Source: CAYLTX01 sp046545675
GTDB lineage: Bacteria; Myxococcota_A; Bradymonadia; Bradymonadales; Bradymonadaceae
Length of the DNA stretch: 28,109 nucleotides
Direction: 5' to 3'
Assembly: GCA_046545675.1 (NCBI GenBank)
Contig: JBKGZI010000020.1
Location: 1 to 28,109 of the forward strand
The notes under the pieces were generated by a model. That model was not told where the DNA came from, ran no database searches, and saw nothing but the letters and a program-made list of their open reading frames with translations. Of the stretch, positions 7,980 through 17,325 are shown in pieces. Numbering within the stretch: the first letter of the stretch is position 1; each line of letters opens with the position of its first letter. The position numbers were made by a program, and so were the translations under genes.

Positions 7980-10900
7980 TCAGTCCCGAAAGTAGCGCGG
8001 CTCGATGAGCTCCTCGAAGGTCAGCTCGGTCGGCGGGAGCTGGCCGGTATGGGCCCGATTGGCGAAGGTATACGAGGCTTGCAGCCCGAAGCTCAGCTCG
8101 AAGTGATCGCTGGATTGGAAATCGTAGAGCGAGCCTTGGCCGAACGCATCCAGGCTGAGCAACTGCTCTCCCATCACCCAATAATAAAGCCGACCGGACA
8201 GCTCGAGGTCGTGGCGCAAGAAGGCATTTTCACGCCACTGGTCGTCGACATACCAGGTAAAAGCGTAGCCCAATTCAAGGCGGGTCGTCTGGAGCATCGT
8301 CCGGCCCACCACGCGCATACGCAGCTTGTCCAGGCTCAGATCCGGGTTGAGCTCGGGCTGCACGTAGCCGTAGCCGATCAGGTTCAGAAACGGGCGCCAC
8401 CACAACAGCGACAGGTAGTCCCAGGTCACCGGGTGAGCCTCGGCATACGAGGAGTAGATCCGCGGGGACAACCGCCCGTCGGCCCTGGCGGGGGCGTCGT
8501 CGGCCTGCAGGCGTCCCTTGGCTCGCAGGTTGTGGACCCACCATAGGCTGTCGGCGACGCCAAAACTCCTGGCGAGTTTCAACTCGCCGCGTCCGCTATA
8601 AAACGACCGCCCGCTGGTCTGGGTATAGATCGACGCTTCGGGCTGGACGCGCAGCCGCCACCAATCCGGCCGCCAGTCTACCGAAGCCCCGGCGGTCGGG
8701 ACCATCGGCGTCTCGAAGTCCAGGTGCAGCCCGCCCTGAGCCCTCAACCACAGCCGCGGCTCGTCGAACGCGGCATACGCGCCGCCGAGCATCTCGAGCC
8801 GAGAACCCATATCCGAAGAGGTGGGACTCTCGCTGTTGATCTCGAGGTCGCGCGCGCTCCACGCCATCGACAAAAACGGTGTGGCCGCAAAGACTTCTTC
8901 CTCGAGCAGATCACGCCGGCCGAACCGGGCCAGGTGGGGCGCGCGAACCGGATCGAGCGCGAGATCGAGATCGAAGCTGTCATCACCGGGATCCGATGTG
9001 CTCGGGGGCGCGCTGCCCTCGCCTCGAGCGTCCTCGTCGTCGGCCTGCGCGTCTTCGGGGGCAGCTTCGCTCGAGTCCGCGCGCGCTGCGAGGCTGGTTG
9101 CATCGTGAACCCGGGCCTGCAGCCGCACCGAAGCTACACCTCCCTGCGCCTCGATCTCGATTCGATACGGCCCGTGGCGTGACAGCCACACCTCGGCTCG
9201 CCTCGCCCGATTGAGCTCCTCGGACGCCAAAAAGGCACCAGCCTGCCTGTTGTCGGAGAGTTCGACGAGCCGCTCGCTGATCTCGCCGCTGTCCAGATGT
9301 TCGGCGGTGATCTTCACGGCTTCGGCGCCAAAAGAGGCGAGACTGCGGGCGTCGAGACGAAGATAAGTCGGGCCGAGCAGGACCGTCGCCGCGGGCTCCG
9401 AGGGCGTGAGCACCCGCACGCGTCGGGATCGCCGCTGGACGACCGGCGAGACGCGCGGCTCCGAGCCCTGGTCCGGGTAGGAAACCGTCGTGTAGGCATA
9501 GGCCAGCCGGCCCGACACCTCGTCGGCGCGCTCGATTGAGAGACGGTATTCGACGCCCTTGCGCACTTTCCAGCGCGTCGTGACCACTTGTTGTGAGCCG
9601 ATGGCGCCTCGAGAGCCGTCGGCCGCCACAGTGTGGCCGTCGTCACGGTGGAGCTCGCCGAAGATCCGGCAGGGCTCCGTGGGGCCGTTGCCCTGTAGGT
9701 CGGGGCGCAGATCGACGCAGATCCTACGCAGCACGAGCTCTCCGGATCGCTGCGCCTCGAAGGACAGCGACCTGCGGCTGGCCTGGTACATCTGCAGCGC
9801 GTGAGACCGGGGCCAGCTCACCCCGAGCAGCGCGTACCCGACCTGCTCGTCGATGGCGTCGTCGATGACCGCGAGGTCGAAATCGGCCGCGTTCTCGACC
9901 TCGCGTGTCGGCTCGAAACGGGCGAACGCGCTGCGAACACCGCCTGACAAGCTGGTGAGTGACTTCCAACTGGTGTGGCCGAGCGTGTCGTACCAAACCG
10001 ATCGCACCGACGAGACGGGAAAGAGCTCGACGGCGCGGCGGACGTGTCCATAGGCGTCGGTGGCTGCAGCCGAAGCCCGCTCGCCGCCGCCTGCGGCCTC
10101 GTCGAGGAGGCGCTCGGCGAGCAGCCTGTGGACATGCCAGGGATTCGAGGTCGAGGACGGCCAGTATTCGAGCAGCTCGCGCAGCGCCGAGATCTGCGCG
10201 TCGTTAACTCCCTCGGCCTCGGCTTCAGCGAGCGCAAAAAATTGGCGGGCGCGTCGACACGCGCTGTTCGAGCTCGAATCAGTAGCCCGTTGGGCTACGT
10301 CGCATTTTTCGAGGTCCTCGGACGCCTCGGCCGTCGAAATAACCTGGGCAGCGAGGTCCAGCGGCGCCATATTTGACGCATCGTCCAGCCAGTCATCTTC
10401 GAGCTCGAACCACTTGCTGCTCAACCGATGGAGCACCGAGCGCCGAAGCAGGCGCGCCTGCTCGAAGAGCGGGTGGGTCGCCGGCACCAGCCCCATGGCT
10501 CTGTCCAGGTCGACGCGCGCGAGCCTATTTCGTGCCAGCGACATCAAGATCTTGGCCCGCTTGATGAGCAACTCGACGCGCTCGAGGGCGCTCGCCTCGG
10601 CGAGCTGCTTGGACAGGTGGCGCAGCGCGTCGAGGCGCTCCTGGTCGGCGGGAAGTTCGACGGCGACCTCGGTGCGTTGGTCTTCGGGCAACTCGGGGAG
10701 CTTTCCGGCGCGCATATCCAGCGAGACCAACAAGGACTCGTCGCGCGGTCTCAGGGTCAACTGGCGCGCCGAGGCGGGCACCTCTAGGAGAAAATGCACC
10801 GCCCGATCCGCGCCGCCCTCGGGCGCTGACTGCCATCGGATCGGGACCACACGCTGACGGCCGTCGCCGAAGTTGCACCGCAACCAGTCGCCGAGATCTC

Positions 10901-13427
10901 CGGTCTCCCCCCGTTGCCCTCGCACCGCCACGCGCACAAAACGCGTCGTACCGACAGCCGGCAGCGAAAACGTGGGCGGGTCGTCCGCCGTGGCCCTCCA
11001 GTAGGTCTGCTCGCGGACGACGTCGCCGGCGTCGAGCGACAGTCCGTCCAGCGGAGCCTGGTCGACGAAGACGGCGGTCTCTTCGTGCTCATCGCCGTGT
11101 TCATCGTTGTCTTCGTCGCGGCCCAACTCGGGCACACGGAGAATATGGGAGGTCTTGGCTTTGGCGGCGAAGGTCAACGTCTGGCGGGTGCCGAGTCGCA
11201 GCGATGTGAGCGTCTGATCGTTCCACTCGAGGCTGTCGAAGGTGGGTCCGCTCTCGCCCTCCAGCGCCAGACGCACCCGGGCCAGCCGATCCGGCCTGTC
11301 GAAGGCCGGCTTGATACGAAATTCGTAGGGCTCCCCGGGCTCGACGCGGTACCAGACGCGGCTGAGGTCACTGACCTCGTCGACGAAGACCTCTCCGGTC
11401 TCGGTGGGGACCGCCTCGGCGAGGTCGACACGCCGCGTCTCGTCCTCGGGACGCGGCGAAAGCTCGCGCCAATAGGTCTGGCTCCACCAATATTGCTGGA
11501 GCGTCTTTTGAATCGGCTCGCTGGTGGGGCGCTCGAGCCACCTCTCATAGAGCTGCGAGACCGCCCTCCAACGCTTCCAGCGGTCTTCTCCGCCCTCCAT
11601 CTCGGCCCGAGCGCGCAACAGCACCTGATCGAGGGAGTCCTCGCGCTCTTCGAATAAGCGCATCAACTCGAGCGCCCGGTTGGGCTCGCCACGCTCCAGG
11701 CGCAGCTCGGCAAGTGTGAAGGCAAATTGGCGGCGGAGCACCTCGGCCACCTCCGGGTCAGAGGCCATCGCGCGGGCGTGCTCGGCCGACGGCAGTGCCG
11801 CGTCGGCGGCGTCCGAGCCGAGGCTCGCCAGACGCTGCCAGGAGAACCAGGTTCGAGCGCCGGGGTCGCCGCCGTTGGCAAAGGCCTGCCGATAGCGCCC
11901 GGTGAACGTCCGGTGAGCTCGATGGTCCTGGGTCAACGCCGCCCGCTCGATGCGAAGCAGACGATGGGCGACCTGATCTTGCTGGTTGCCCTTCTCTGGG
12001 TCGCTGTCGGTTGGGTCGCCGTTGTCACGCCCGAGCAAATCCTCGGCCTGTTCGACGTGCCAGCCGGCATCCCATCGGCGCTCGAGAGCATCCTCGACCA
12101 ACTGCTTGGGGCGATAAATACGCCCGTCGAGAGCCACACCAGCGCCGCTGACCCGAAGTTGGTAGCTGTGTCTTCCGGGCGGAACCCACCAGCGCGCCTG
12201 GCGCCGCCACCCGAGCACGCGCCCCCGCTGATCGGAGGCGAAGACCCGCCCGTCCGCAGCTCGATCGACGATGGGCTGCGAGTCGCCGTCGGCAGGCGTG
12301 TCGTCGGCGTCCGTGTCGGCGGCGTCCGTGTCGTCGGCGTCCGTGTCGTCGGCGTCCGTGTCGTCGGCGTCCGTGTCGGCGGCATCCGTGTCGTCGGCGT
12401 CCGTGTCGGCGTCATATTTGGCCGCCCGACTCGAGAACTCCTCGCGATAGACGGCCTCGCCATCCTCGACGACCTCGAGGGAGTAGTCGGTGCTGGCGTC
12501 GGGTCGCGCCGTCTCCTTGTAGGCGCGCAGCCCGAGGTGAACCTGGGCCGGGCCCTCGACCTCGATATCCAGCGTATTCCGCTCGCCCAGAACGCCCGCC
12601 TCCCCGAGATCGCGCGTGCCGGCGCGCACCGAAACTCCGGCGAGCGGGTCATCATGGGCCGCGAGCAGATCTTCGGAGGTATAATAATCGGTGGACGGAT
12701 CGCGACGCGCCTCGATCGCCCGAAGCAGCCTGACCCGCCCCAGGTGGCGTGCGGCGCGAATCTCACCGTCGCTGCCACCTGCGGCGTCGACCAACCTGGT
12801 GAGTTCGCTGACCAACTGTGCCTCCTGAACCACGCCGCGACGCCCCGGGATAGCCAAGCCCTGCGGCGGCTGTCCCCGACCGCCGGCCTCGACCCACTCG
12901 AGGAGCCTGTGCGCCCACCACACCCAATAATACCGCGCCTCGGACTGCTCGAGGCGCTGGACGGTGAATTCCAGAGGCACCTTCGCCTTCCCCGAATACG
13001 TCAGCTCAATGGGTACGCGCTGGTGCATCGGCGAAAATACCAGCCAGTCGCCGTCTCGAAGCCGCAGCGGCGCGATGGGCACCTGGGCACTCGAGCTCGG
13101 AGGAGCTTCAAATCGGCGCGACATTCCGACGTAGGACGCCAGCTTCGGCTGGGCGAATTGCACCCGCAGCACCGACAGGCGCCCGGACGGAATCTCGAGG
13201 GACTCCCCGGGCTTTAAGATGCGCCTTGGGCGATCGTCCCACAGCGGCGTCCAGCCGTAGAGCTGCTCTACGGCCGGCTCCGGCCGCGGCGCCCACTTCG
13301 CCCACTGGGCGTGCGAGGCGCTCGCCGCCGCCAATAGCCACACGAGCACGGCGAAGCTGACTGCCAGGCGAAGACATCGGTGCCGCCCTCCTCGGCGATG
13401 GTCGAGCTGGGAAGGACTACGACTCAC
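7980..13427 (-). CDS. Giant secreted protein: beta domains, TPR-like helices, C-terminal outer-membrane barrel
   Basis: This 1815-residue protein is a candidate polymer export channel of the outer membrane. The signal peptide is near residues 20-42 (hydrophobic run, then ASHAQ). A beta-rich region follows, interrupted at about 340-380 by an Asp/Thr/Ala tandem repeat. Residues about 520-680 and 960-1130 are helical with TPR-like spacing. The last 300 residues (from about 1515) show many alternating aromatic/polar amphipathic strands separated by turns (for example WRLRVQPEASIYTQ, RLELGYAFTWYVDD), typical of an outer-membrane beta-barrel. The layout of periplasmic helical scaffold plus barrel recalls exopolysaccharide exporters such as PgaA, but I see no sequence match to them. 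The GTG start overlaps the previous gene's stop by four bases (GTGA), which indicates coupled translation. The barrel is inferred from pattern, with no family recognised. Confidence 0.75.
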   Translation of the reverse strand: MSRSPSQLDHRRGGRHRCLRLAVSFAVLVWLLAAASASHAQWAKWAPRPEPAVEQLYGWTPLWDDRPRRILKPGESLEIPSGRLSVLRVQFAQPKLASYVGMSRRFEAPPSSSAQVPIAPLRLRDGDWLVFSPMHQRVPIELTYSGKAKVPLEFTVQRLEQSEARYYWVWWAHRLLEWVEAGGRGQPPQGLAIPGRRGVVQEAQLVSELTRLVDAAGGSDGEIRAARHLGRVRLLRAIEARRDPSTDYYTSEDLLAAHDDPLAGVSVRAGTRDLGEAGVLGERNTLDIEVEGPAQVHLGLRAYKETARPDASTDYSLEVVEDGEAVYREEFSSRAAKYDADTDADDTDAADTDADDTDADDTDADDTDAADTDADDTPADGDSQPIVDRAADGRVFASDQRGRVLGWRRQARWWVPPGRHSYQLRVSGAGVALDGRIYRPKQLVEDALERRWDAGWHVEQAEDLLGRDNGDPTDSDPEKGNQQDQVAHRLLRIERAALTQDHRAHRTFTGRYRQAFANGGDPGARTWFSWQRLASLGSDAADAALPSAEHARAMASDPEVAEVLRRQFAFTLAELRLERGEPNRALELMRLFEEREDSLDQVLLRARAEMEGGEDRWKRWRAVSQLYERWLERPTSEPIQKTLQQYWWSQTYWRELSPRPEDETRRVDLAEAVPTETGEVFVDEVSDLSRVWYRVEPGEPYEFRIKPAFDRPDRLARVRLALEGESGPTFDSLEWNDQTLTSLRLGTRQTLTFAAKAKTSHILRVPELGRDEDNDEHGDEHEETAVFVDQAPLDGLSLDAGDVVREQTYWRATADDPPTFSLPAVGTTRFVRVAVRGQRGETGDLGDWLRCNFGDGRQRVVPIRWQSAPEGGADRAVHFLLEVPASARQLTLRPRDESLLVSLDMRAGKLPELPEDQRTEVAVELPADQERLDALRHLSKQLAEASALERVELLIKRAKILMSLARNRLARVDLDRAMGLVPATHPLFEQARLLRRSVLHRLSSKWFELEDDWLDDASNMAPLDLAAQVISTAEASEDLEKCDVAQRATDSSSNSACRRARQFFALAEAEAEGVNDAQISALRELLEYWPSSTSNPWHVHRLLAERLLDEAAGGGERASAAATDAYGHVRRAVELFPVSSVRSVWYDTLGHTSWKSLTSLSGGVRSAFARFEPTREVENAADFDLAVIDDAIDEQVGYALLGVSWPRSHALQMYQASRRSLSFEAQRSGELVLRRICVDLRPDLQGNGPTEPCRIFGELHRDDGHTVAADGSRGAIGSQQVVTTRWKVRKGVEYRLSIERADEVSGRLAYAYTTVSYPDQGSEPRVSPVVQRRSRRVRVLTPSEPAATVLLGPTYLRLDARSLASFGAEAVKITAEHLDSGEISERLVELSDNRQAGAFLASEELNRARRAEVWLSRHGPYRIEIEAQGGVASVRLQARVHDATSLAARADSSEAAPEDAQADDEDARGEGSAPPSTSDPGDDSFDLDLALDPVRAPHLARFGRRDLLEEEVFAATPFLSMAWSARDLEINSESPTSSDMGSRLEMLGGAYAAFDEPRLWLRAQGGLHLDFETPMVPTAGASVDWRPDWWRLRVQPEASIYTQTSGRSFYSGRGELKLARSFGVADSLWWVHNLRAKGRLQADDAPARADGRLSPRIYSSYAEAHPVTWDYLSLLWWRPFLNLIGYGYVQPELNPDLSLDKLRMRVVGRTMLQTTRLELGYAFTWYVDDQWRENAFLRHDLELSGRLYYWVMGEQLLSLDAFGQGSLYDFQSSDHFELSFGLQASYTFANRAHTGQLPPTELTFEELIEPRYFRD
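12300..12413 (-). repeat. 15-bp tandem repeat encoding an Asp-rich linker
   Basis: Seven full copies of a 15-bp unit (gtcgtcggcgtccgt on the plus strand, with g/c and a/g variants) run from 12300 to 12404, followed by a partial copy. On the coding strand each unit gives five residues of the type T-D-A-D-D or T-D-A-A-D. Copy-number change would keep the reading frame and only alter linker length. The strongly acidic product could bind divalent cations or act as a spacer. Confidence 0.9.
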
Positions 13428-14440
13428 GGGCTTGCGAAGATTCCCTGGCGGAGTTGGTATAAGAGCTCGTCATCCGCATCGAGGCGGTCTCGCAACGCAC
13501 GGCTCAACTCCACATGTAGGAATTGTCCTCTGCCGTAGCTATGCACCCAGCGCGCTTGTGCGTTGGAGGTCGCCCCGTAATAACGAGTGTCTTCGGGGTA
13601 TAGCGCGATCTCTACGCCGTCGAGTTCACCGCCGAGCGCATCGCGCACCTGCCTGGACCACGCCGACGGCTCTTCGGTGCCATTGCTGAGCACCACGCCG
13701 ATCTTGTTTTTGGCGAGGGTCTCGCGTTCGAAGCCGTGAACCTGCACCATGCGGCCTTCGGGTATTCGGCTCAAGTACTCGACACTGAAGAGATGAAAAT
13801 AGCTATCGGTCGCGTGGGCCAGATCGGCCGGGTCGGCGCCCTCGCTCTCGGAGTGCTCCGGAAACGGCCGGTAACGGTGACAGGTATTGAAGAAGAACCC
13901 CCGGATCTTGGCGTCGTGAAACATCCGCTCGGCGATCGAGCCGGTGTGATAGTCGTGGTAGGAGTGCGGCGCCTGAACGATGAGTTCCTCGCCGACCTCG
14001 CCGGTGCGAAACACATAGGTTCCCGTGCCTCGCCAATCGCTGCCGCCCTCGGTGAGTACGATCCAGACCTCGTCGCCGCGCAGCAACCTGTGCATGCGAA
14101 GCCCGGCCTTGTCGAAGCGGCCCTCATAGGCGTCGAATCGCTGTTGGCCGTCGGCGAGGTCCCGGAAGAAAGCCGGCAGCACGTGCTGCAAGCTCAGCCG
14201 CTGGCTCAGGGTAGGCGGCGAGTAAAAAACAGGCGCGTCCTTATGCGGCCGCGCCTGCTCGATGAGCGGGCTGCGATCGAGGCTGGTCGGCGGAGGCGCC
14301 ACCTCGACCTGGTTAATGGCACCGCCCTGGCAGCCGAGGCTCGCCCCCACCACCAGACAGCCCACCAGCACGCCCACGACCACCGCCGGCGACGCGAACG
14401 CTCGGCGGATTGTACGCTGGCGGCAGAGTGGACGAGGCAT
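13424..14440 (-). CDS. Probable lipoprotein zinc hydrolase, poly-gamma-glutamate hydrolase-like
   Basis: This 338-residue exported enzyme has a hydrophobic signal around residues 16-36 ending ASLGC, a possible but atypical lipobox (Ser at -3). From about 125 the domain reads GTGTYVFR, IVQAPHSYHDYHTG (about 152-165), FFNTCHRY (about 180), ADLAHATDSYFH (about 202-213) and finally HVELSRALR near 308. The PHS...H cluster and the terminal VELS-RALR glutamate motif resemble the zinc-dependent M14-like fold of phage and Bacillus poly-gamma-glutamate hydrolases and of N-formylglutamate amidohydrolases. It is therefore likely to cut or trim the polymer made by this operon, in the periplasm or at the outer membrane. 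The ATG at 14440 lies 83 bases after the previous stop, and its own stop overlaps the next gene. Family assignment is from motifs only. Related but apparently inactive domains occur in the PgsC-like gene of the same operon. Confidence 0.7.
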   Translation of the reverse strand: MPRPLCRQRTIRRAFASPAVVVGVLVGCLVVGASLGCQGGAINQVEVAPPPTSLDRSPLIEQARPHKDAPVFYSPPTLSQRLSLQHVLPAFFRDLADGQQRFDAYEGRFDKAGLRMHRLLRGDEVWIVLTEGGSDWRGTGTYVFRTGEVGEELIVQAPHSYHDYHTGSIAERMFHDAKIRGFFFNTCHRYRPFPEHSESEGADPADLAHATDSYFHLFSVEYLSRIPEGRMVQVHGFERETLAKNKIGVVLSNGTEEPSAWSRQVRDALGGELDGVEIALYPEDTRYYGATSNAQARWVHSYGRGQFLHVELSRALRDRLDADDELLYQLRQGIFASP

Positions 14441-14523
14441 CAGCGACTACGACTGGCGAGGGGAAACAAACGGTTGAAGCCATTGTAACGCAATGGGCCA
14501 AGGCGTCCAGCGCTCACCGCCTC

Positions 14524-17325
14524 TCACTCCAGCTTCGCGCGCAGCGCCGGGTCGGCTACCTTCGTATAAAACCGCACCCACACCTGCTGATCTTTGGCAG
14601 CCCGAAGCTCCACATCGTGCCATCCGGCCTGCCAGTCGGTGCCGGTGGGCACGGCGGCGAATCTGGGCCCCGAGAGCCGGCGCGGCGGCGAGCTGTGCAG
14701 ATCGACGCTGGCGTCCGTGGGCTCGAGGGTCAGCGTGCGTTCGGCGGCGGTGATCTGATCGACCTGCCCTTCGAGGCGTAGCTGCGGTGAGCCGCCGTCG
14801 ACGCGGGCGGCTAATTCGAGCGAGTCCGGCTGACCCGGAGCGTAAGCGGCCAGGTAGAGGGTTGGAGCCTCGTCGGCCGTCGTCGGCAAGCGCACGCGAA
14901 TGGGTCGGCCGCGGCTCATACGCCATACGCGGCGCAATCGCACGACCCGGGCTGCCCGGGTGGCAGACGCCGGCGAACAATCGGCGCTCAACCTGACGCG
15001 GGTGGTCGCACCCTCGGTGGGTGCTCGGACGTCGACCTGGAGCCGACCGGTCCGGCCCGCGGGCTTAGACCTCGCATACTCGGGCCTCACATAGAGGCGG
15101 TCGCGTTGGGTACGGATCAGACGCCGCTCGACGGGCTCACCGTTCCACAGCACCTCGATGGTGCCGCCGAGCAGCCCAAAATCCGGGGATTGGTAGTCCA
15201 GCGCGACGCGGCCGCCGCGCTGGATCTTGCAGGGCGCCTCGACGCCGGGCTCGAGCTGCGTGCGATAGCTCGTGTCCCACCGGCTCTCCAGCATCGCCAC
15301 CGCTCGGGAGCTGGTCGGCTGCACGTCGGCGGGCTCGGCGACCAGGCGAGACAGAGGCTCTCCGGCCGCGGCGAGGCTCACCGCGACCGGCTCTTCAGGC
15401 TCCGGCTCGGGCGGCTCGAAGCGACGGACGAAATCGCAGCGCCGTGGATCGTCGCATAACGTCTCCACGACTGCGCCTGCATCCTCGATCGCTGCCCAGT
15501 CCGGGCGCAGCCGGACCTGTGCGCGGACTCTTCGACGCTGACCGTCGGCCTCCAACTGGTCGATATTCGAGGGATGAAATGACTGCCAAGGCTGGAAGCG
15601 AGTCGGAGCATATCGCCACGAGAGGCCAGCCGGCGTCTGGTCGTAAGGCGGCCGCTCGAACGCCTCCCTCGCGTCCTCGGCGAAGACCAACGACGAGACG
15701 CCGGCCAGCACCGAGCCGCCCTCGGCGTCGAGCTCCAGATGTGTGGCTCCCTCCGGCAGCCAAAAGCGATGCGTGGTCGGCTCGGACACAAGCCTCGCCG
15801 GCGTCTCGTCCGCTCCCTTCTCGTCCGCTCCCTTCTCGGCCACTTCCTTTTCGTCAACACGCGGCTCCAGGCGCTCGAAGGCCGAGATATCCGTCGACGG
15901 CTCGATCTTGCCGCTGCCGAGCACCTCATCGCCGTTCATGAATCGATAGACCAACCGCGCCTCCTCGGGCGAGTCCGCCAGGCCGCGGAGGCTGACTCGA
16001 AGCGCGTGTCCGGCGATGCGCTCGTCTTGGACAATGGAGTATCTGGCGGCCTTCCCCGGGCGAATCTCCCATTGCGAGAATGCCTTCCAATCGGGCCGAA
16101 CCAACGCGTCGTCGGTGCCGATCTCACGCATATCACCCTCGCCCATCACGGCCTGCCGGCGGTCGATGAAGGCCACCGCGCGAAGCGGCTCGTCGACGTC
16201 GGCCCGCAGCCTCACCGAGGCGGTTCGCCCGGCGGGGACCTCGGCGACGGTCTGCGCCTGCGGAGCCAGCGCCTGCAGCGTGCTCGCGCCAAACGGCGCG
16301 GCGAGCACGGAGACCTGGCTGTCGAGCGAATCGTAGGCGAGGTCCGGCTCGGACTCGGACGCCGTGGAGAGCAGCGTGGCCTGCATCTGCACCTGACGGT
16401 CCTCGGAGGTGTCCTCACTCTGCAGCGCCACCTTCAGCCGCGCCGGGCCGCGCACGTTGTAGACCAGATGGTGGCGTCGGCCGATGAGCTCGCCGGACGC
16501 CGGCACCAACGTGCTGTCGTGGAGGCGAAACTCGGTCTCATACATCGTGCGCGTGGGGACCTCGACGAGGCTCGACAGCCGCGTCCAGCCGTGGTCGAGG
16601 ATCGCCCGGCGCTCGGCGTTCGATAGATCGCTCCAACCCCGCACCCGGGCGTAGCCGGCGAGCTCGGCCTTGCGCCGGCTCGACAAGGTGCGCTCGAGCC
16701 ATTGTTGGCGAAAGGTCTCCCGTTCGAATTGCTTGAAGACGACCAGGTTGATCTGAGCGGGCTGGTCGTCGGGAGCGTCGTCAGACTGGGCGTCGTCCGG
16801 CCCCGACGGCGCGCCGACAGCCAAAAACTCCACGGTCCGCCCTCGCCCGGCATAGGCGGTCAGGTCGAGGTCGGTCAGGCGCCCGTCGGCCGGCTCGCCG
16901 CTGCCCTGGCCGGCCGAATAATAGACACTCTCGCTTCGCCACGCGCCGCCGCTGAAGTTAGCCTTGGACTTTCGCGTCTGCGACCAGATCGTGCCATCGG
17001 CGACCTGCTCTCCGTCAGCCTCACGCACGACCCAGCGCAGCCCGTAGACGTATTGGGTTTGCGGCGAGTACGTCTCCTGATCGGTGCGAACGGGCAGGTG
17101 CACATACGAGAGGACCCGAAACACATTCTTGGCGCCGTCTGCGCTGGGCGGGAGCCCGAAGCGCGGGCCGGCGTCGGCATCGGCGACGTAGGCGATGGTG
17201 CGTTGCTCCTTGTCGGCCTCGACGACCTCCGAGCCGGTCTCGCCGCCCTGCAGCGCACGCCACATCATGCCGCCGAGAACAGCGAGGCAGACCACCAAGA
17301 CGATCGCTCGCGCCAGCGTCTTCAT
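14524..17325 (-). CDS. Membrane-anchored periplasmic beta-rich protein of the polymer operon
   Basis: This 933-residue protein begins with a single hydrophobic helix (residues 7-24) without an obvious cleavage site, so it is probably an inner-membrane anchor with a large periplasmic part. The rest is beta-rich with many short amphipathic strands and few cysteines. No enzyme motif is apparent. One segment (about 285-590) resembles a segment of the 1815-residue exporter: both contain a GPAxxxxxLx strand, then an acidic low-complexity insert, then a strand of the type F/W-W/L-x-P-x-G followed by L-x-V/A-x-G-x-x-V/S-L. The insert here carries a short ADEKG repeat at about 492-507. The ATG at 17325 overlaps the preceding TGA by four bases (ATGA), and GAGGAG lies just upstream. 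It may link the inner-membrane synthase to the outer-membrane protein. This is a hypothesis from location and shared domain. Confidence 0.75.
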   Translation of the reverse strand: MKTLARAIVLVVCLAVLGGMMWRALQGGETGSEVVEADKEQRTIAYVADADAGPRFGLPPSADGAKNVFRVLSYVHLPVRTDQETYSPQTQYVYGLRWVVREADGEQVADGTIWSQTRKSKANFSGGAWRSESVYYSAGQGSGEPADGRLTDLDLTAYAGRGRTVEFLAVGAPSGPDDAQSDDAPDDQPAQINLVVFKQFERETFRQQWLERTLSSRRKAELAGYARVRGWSDLSNAERRAILDHGWTRLSSLVEVPTRTMYETEFRLHDSTLVPASGELIGRRHHLVYNVRGPARLKVALQSEDTSEDRQVQMQATLLSTASESEPDLAYDSLDSQVSVLAAPFGASTLQALAPQAQTVAEVPAGRTASVRLRADVDEPLRAVAFIDRRQAVMGEGDMREIGTDDALVRPDWKAFSQWEIRPGKAARYSIVQDERIAGHALRVSLRGLADSPEEARLVYRFMNGDEVLGSGKIEPSTDISAFERLEPRVDEKEVAEKGADEKGADETPARLVSEPTTHRFWLPEGATHLELDAEGGSVLAGVSSLVFAEDAREAFERPPYDQTPAGLSWRYAPTRFQPWQSFHPSNIDQLEADGQRRRVRAQVRLRPDWAAIEDAGAVVETLCDDPRRCDFVRRFEPPEPEPEEPVAVSLAAAGEPLSRLVAEPADVQPTSSRAVAMLESRWDTSYRTQLEPGVEAPCKIQRGGRVALDYQSPDFGLLGGTIEVLWNGEPVERRLIRTQRDRLYVRPEYARSKPAGRTGRLQVDVRAPTEGATTRVRLSADCSPASATRAARVVRLRRVWRMSRGRPIRVRLPTTADEAPTLYLAAYAPGQPDSLELAARVDGGSPQLRLEGQVDQITAAERTLTLEPTDASVDLHSSPPRRLSGPRFAAVPTGTDWQAGWHDVELRAAKDQQVWVRFYTKVADPALRAKLE
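15806..15850 (-). repeat. Short 15-bp tandem repeat in the periplasmic protein gene
   Basis: Two perfect copies of tcgtccgctcccttc (15806-15820, 15821-15835) and one diverged copy (15836-15850) encode repeated G-A-D-E-K pentapeptides. The period equals that of the repeat in the neighbouring exporter gene, although the sequences differ. Confidence 0.8.

Noticed and set aside
11727..13217. Plus-strand open frame of 496 codons with VVGVRV repeats
   Set aside because: It is the antisense of the exporter gene. The repeat is the reverse reading of the Asp-rich minisatellite.
14480..14496. Small hairpin (ccattg/caatgg) between the hydrolase and periplasmic protein genes
   Set aside because: It has a six-base stem without a T run close by. 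It may affect mRNA processing, but there is no evidence that it terminates the operon.
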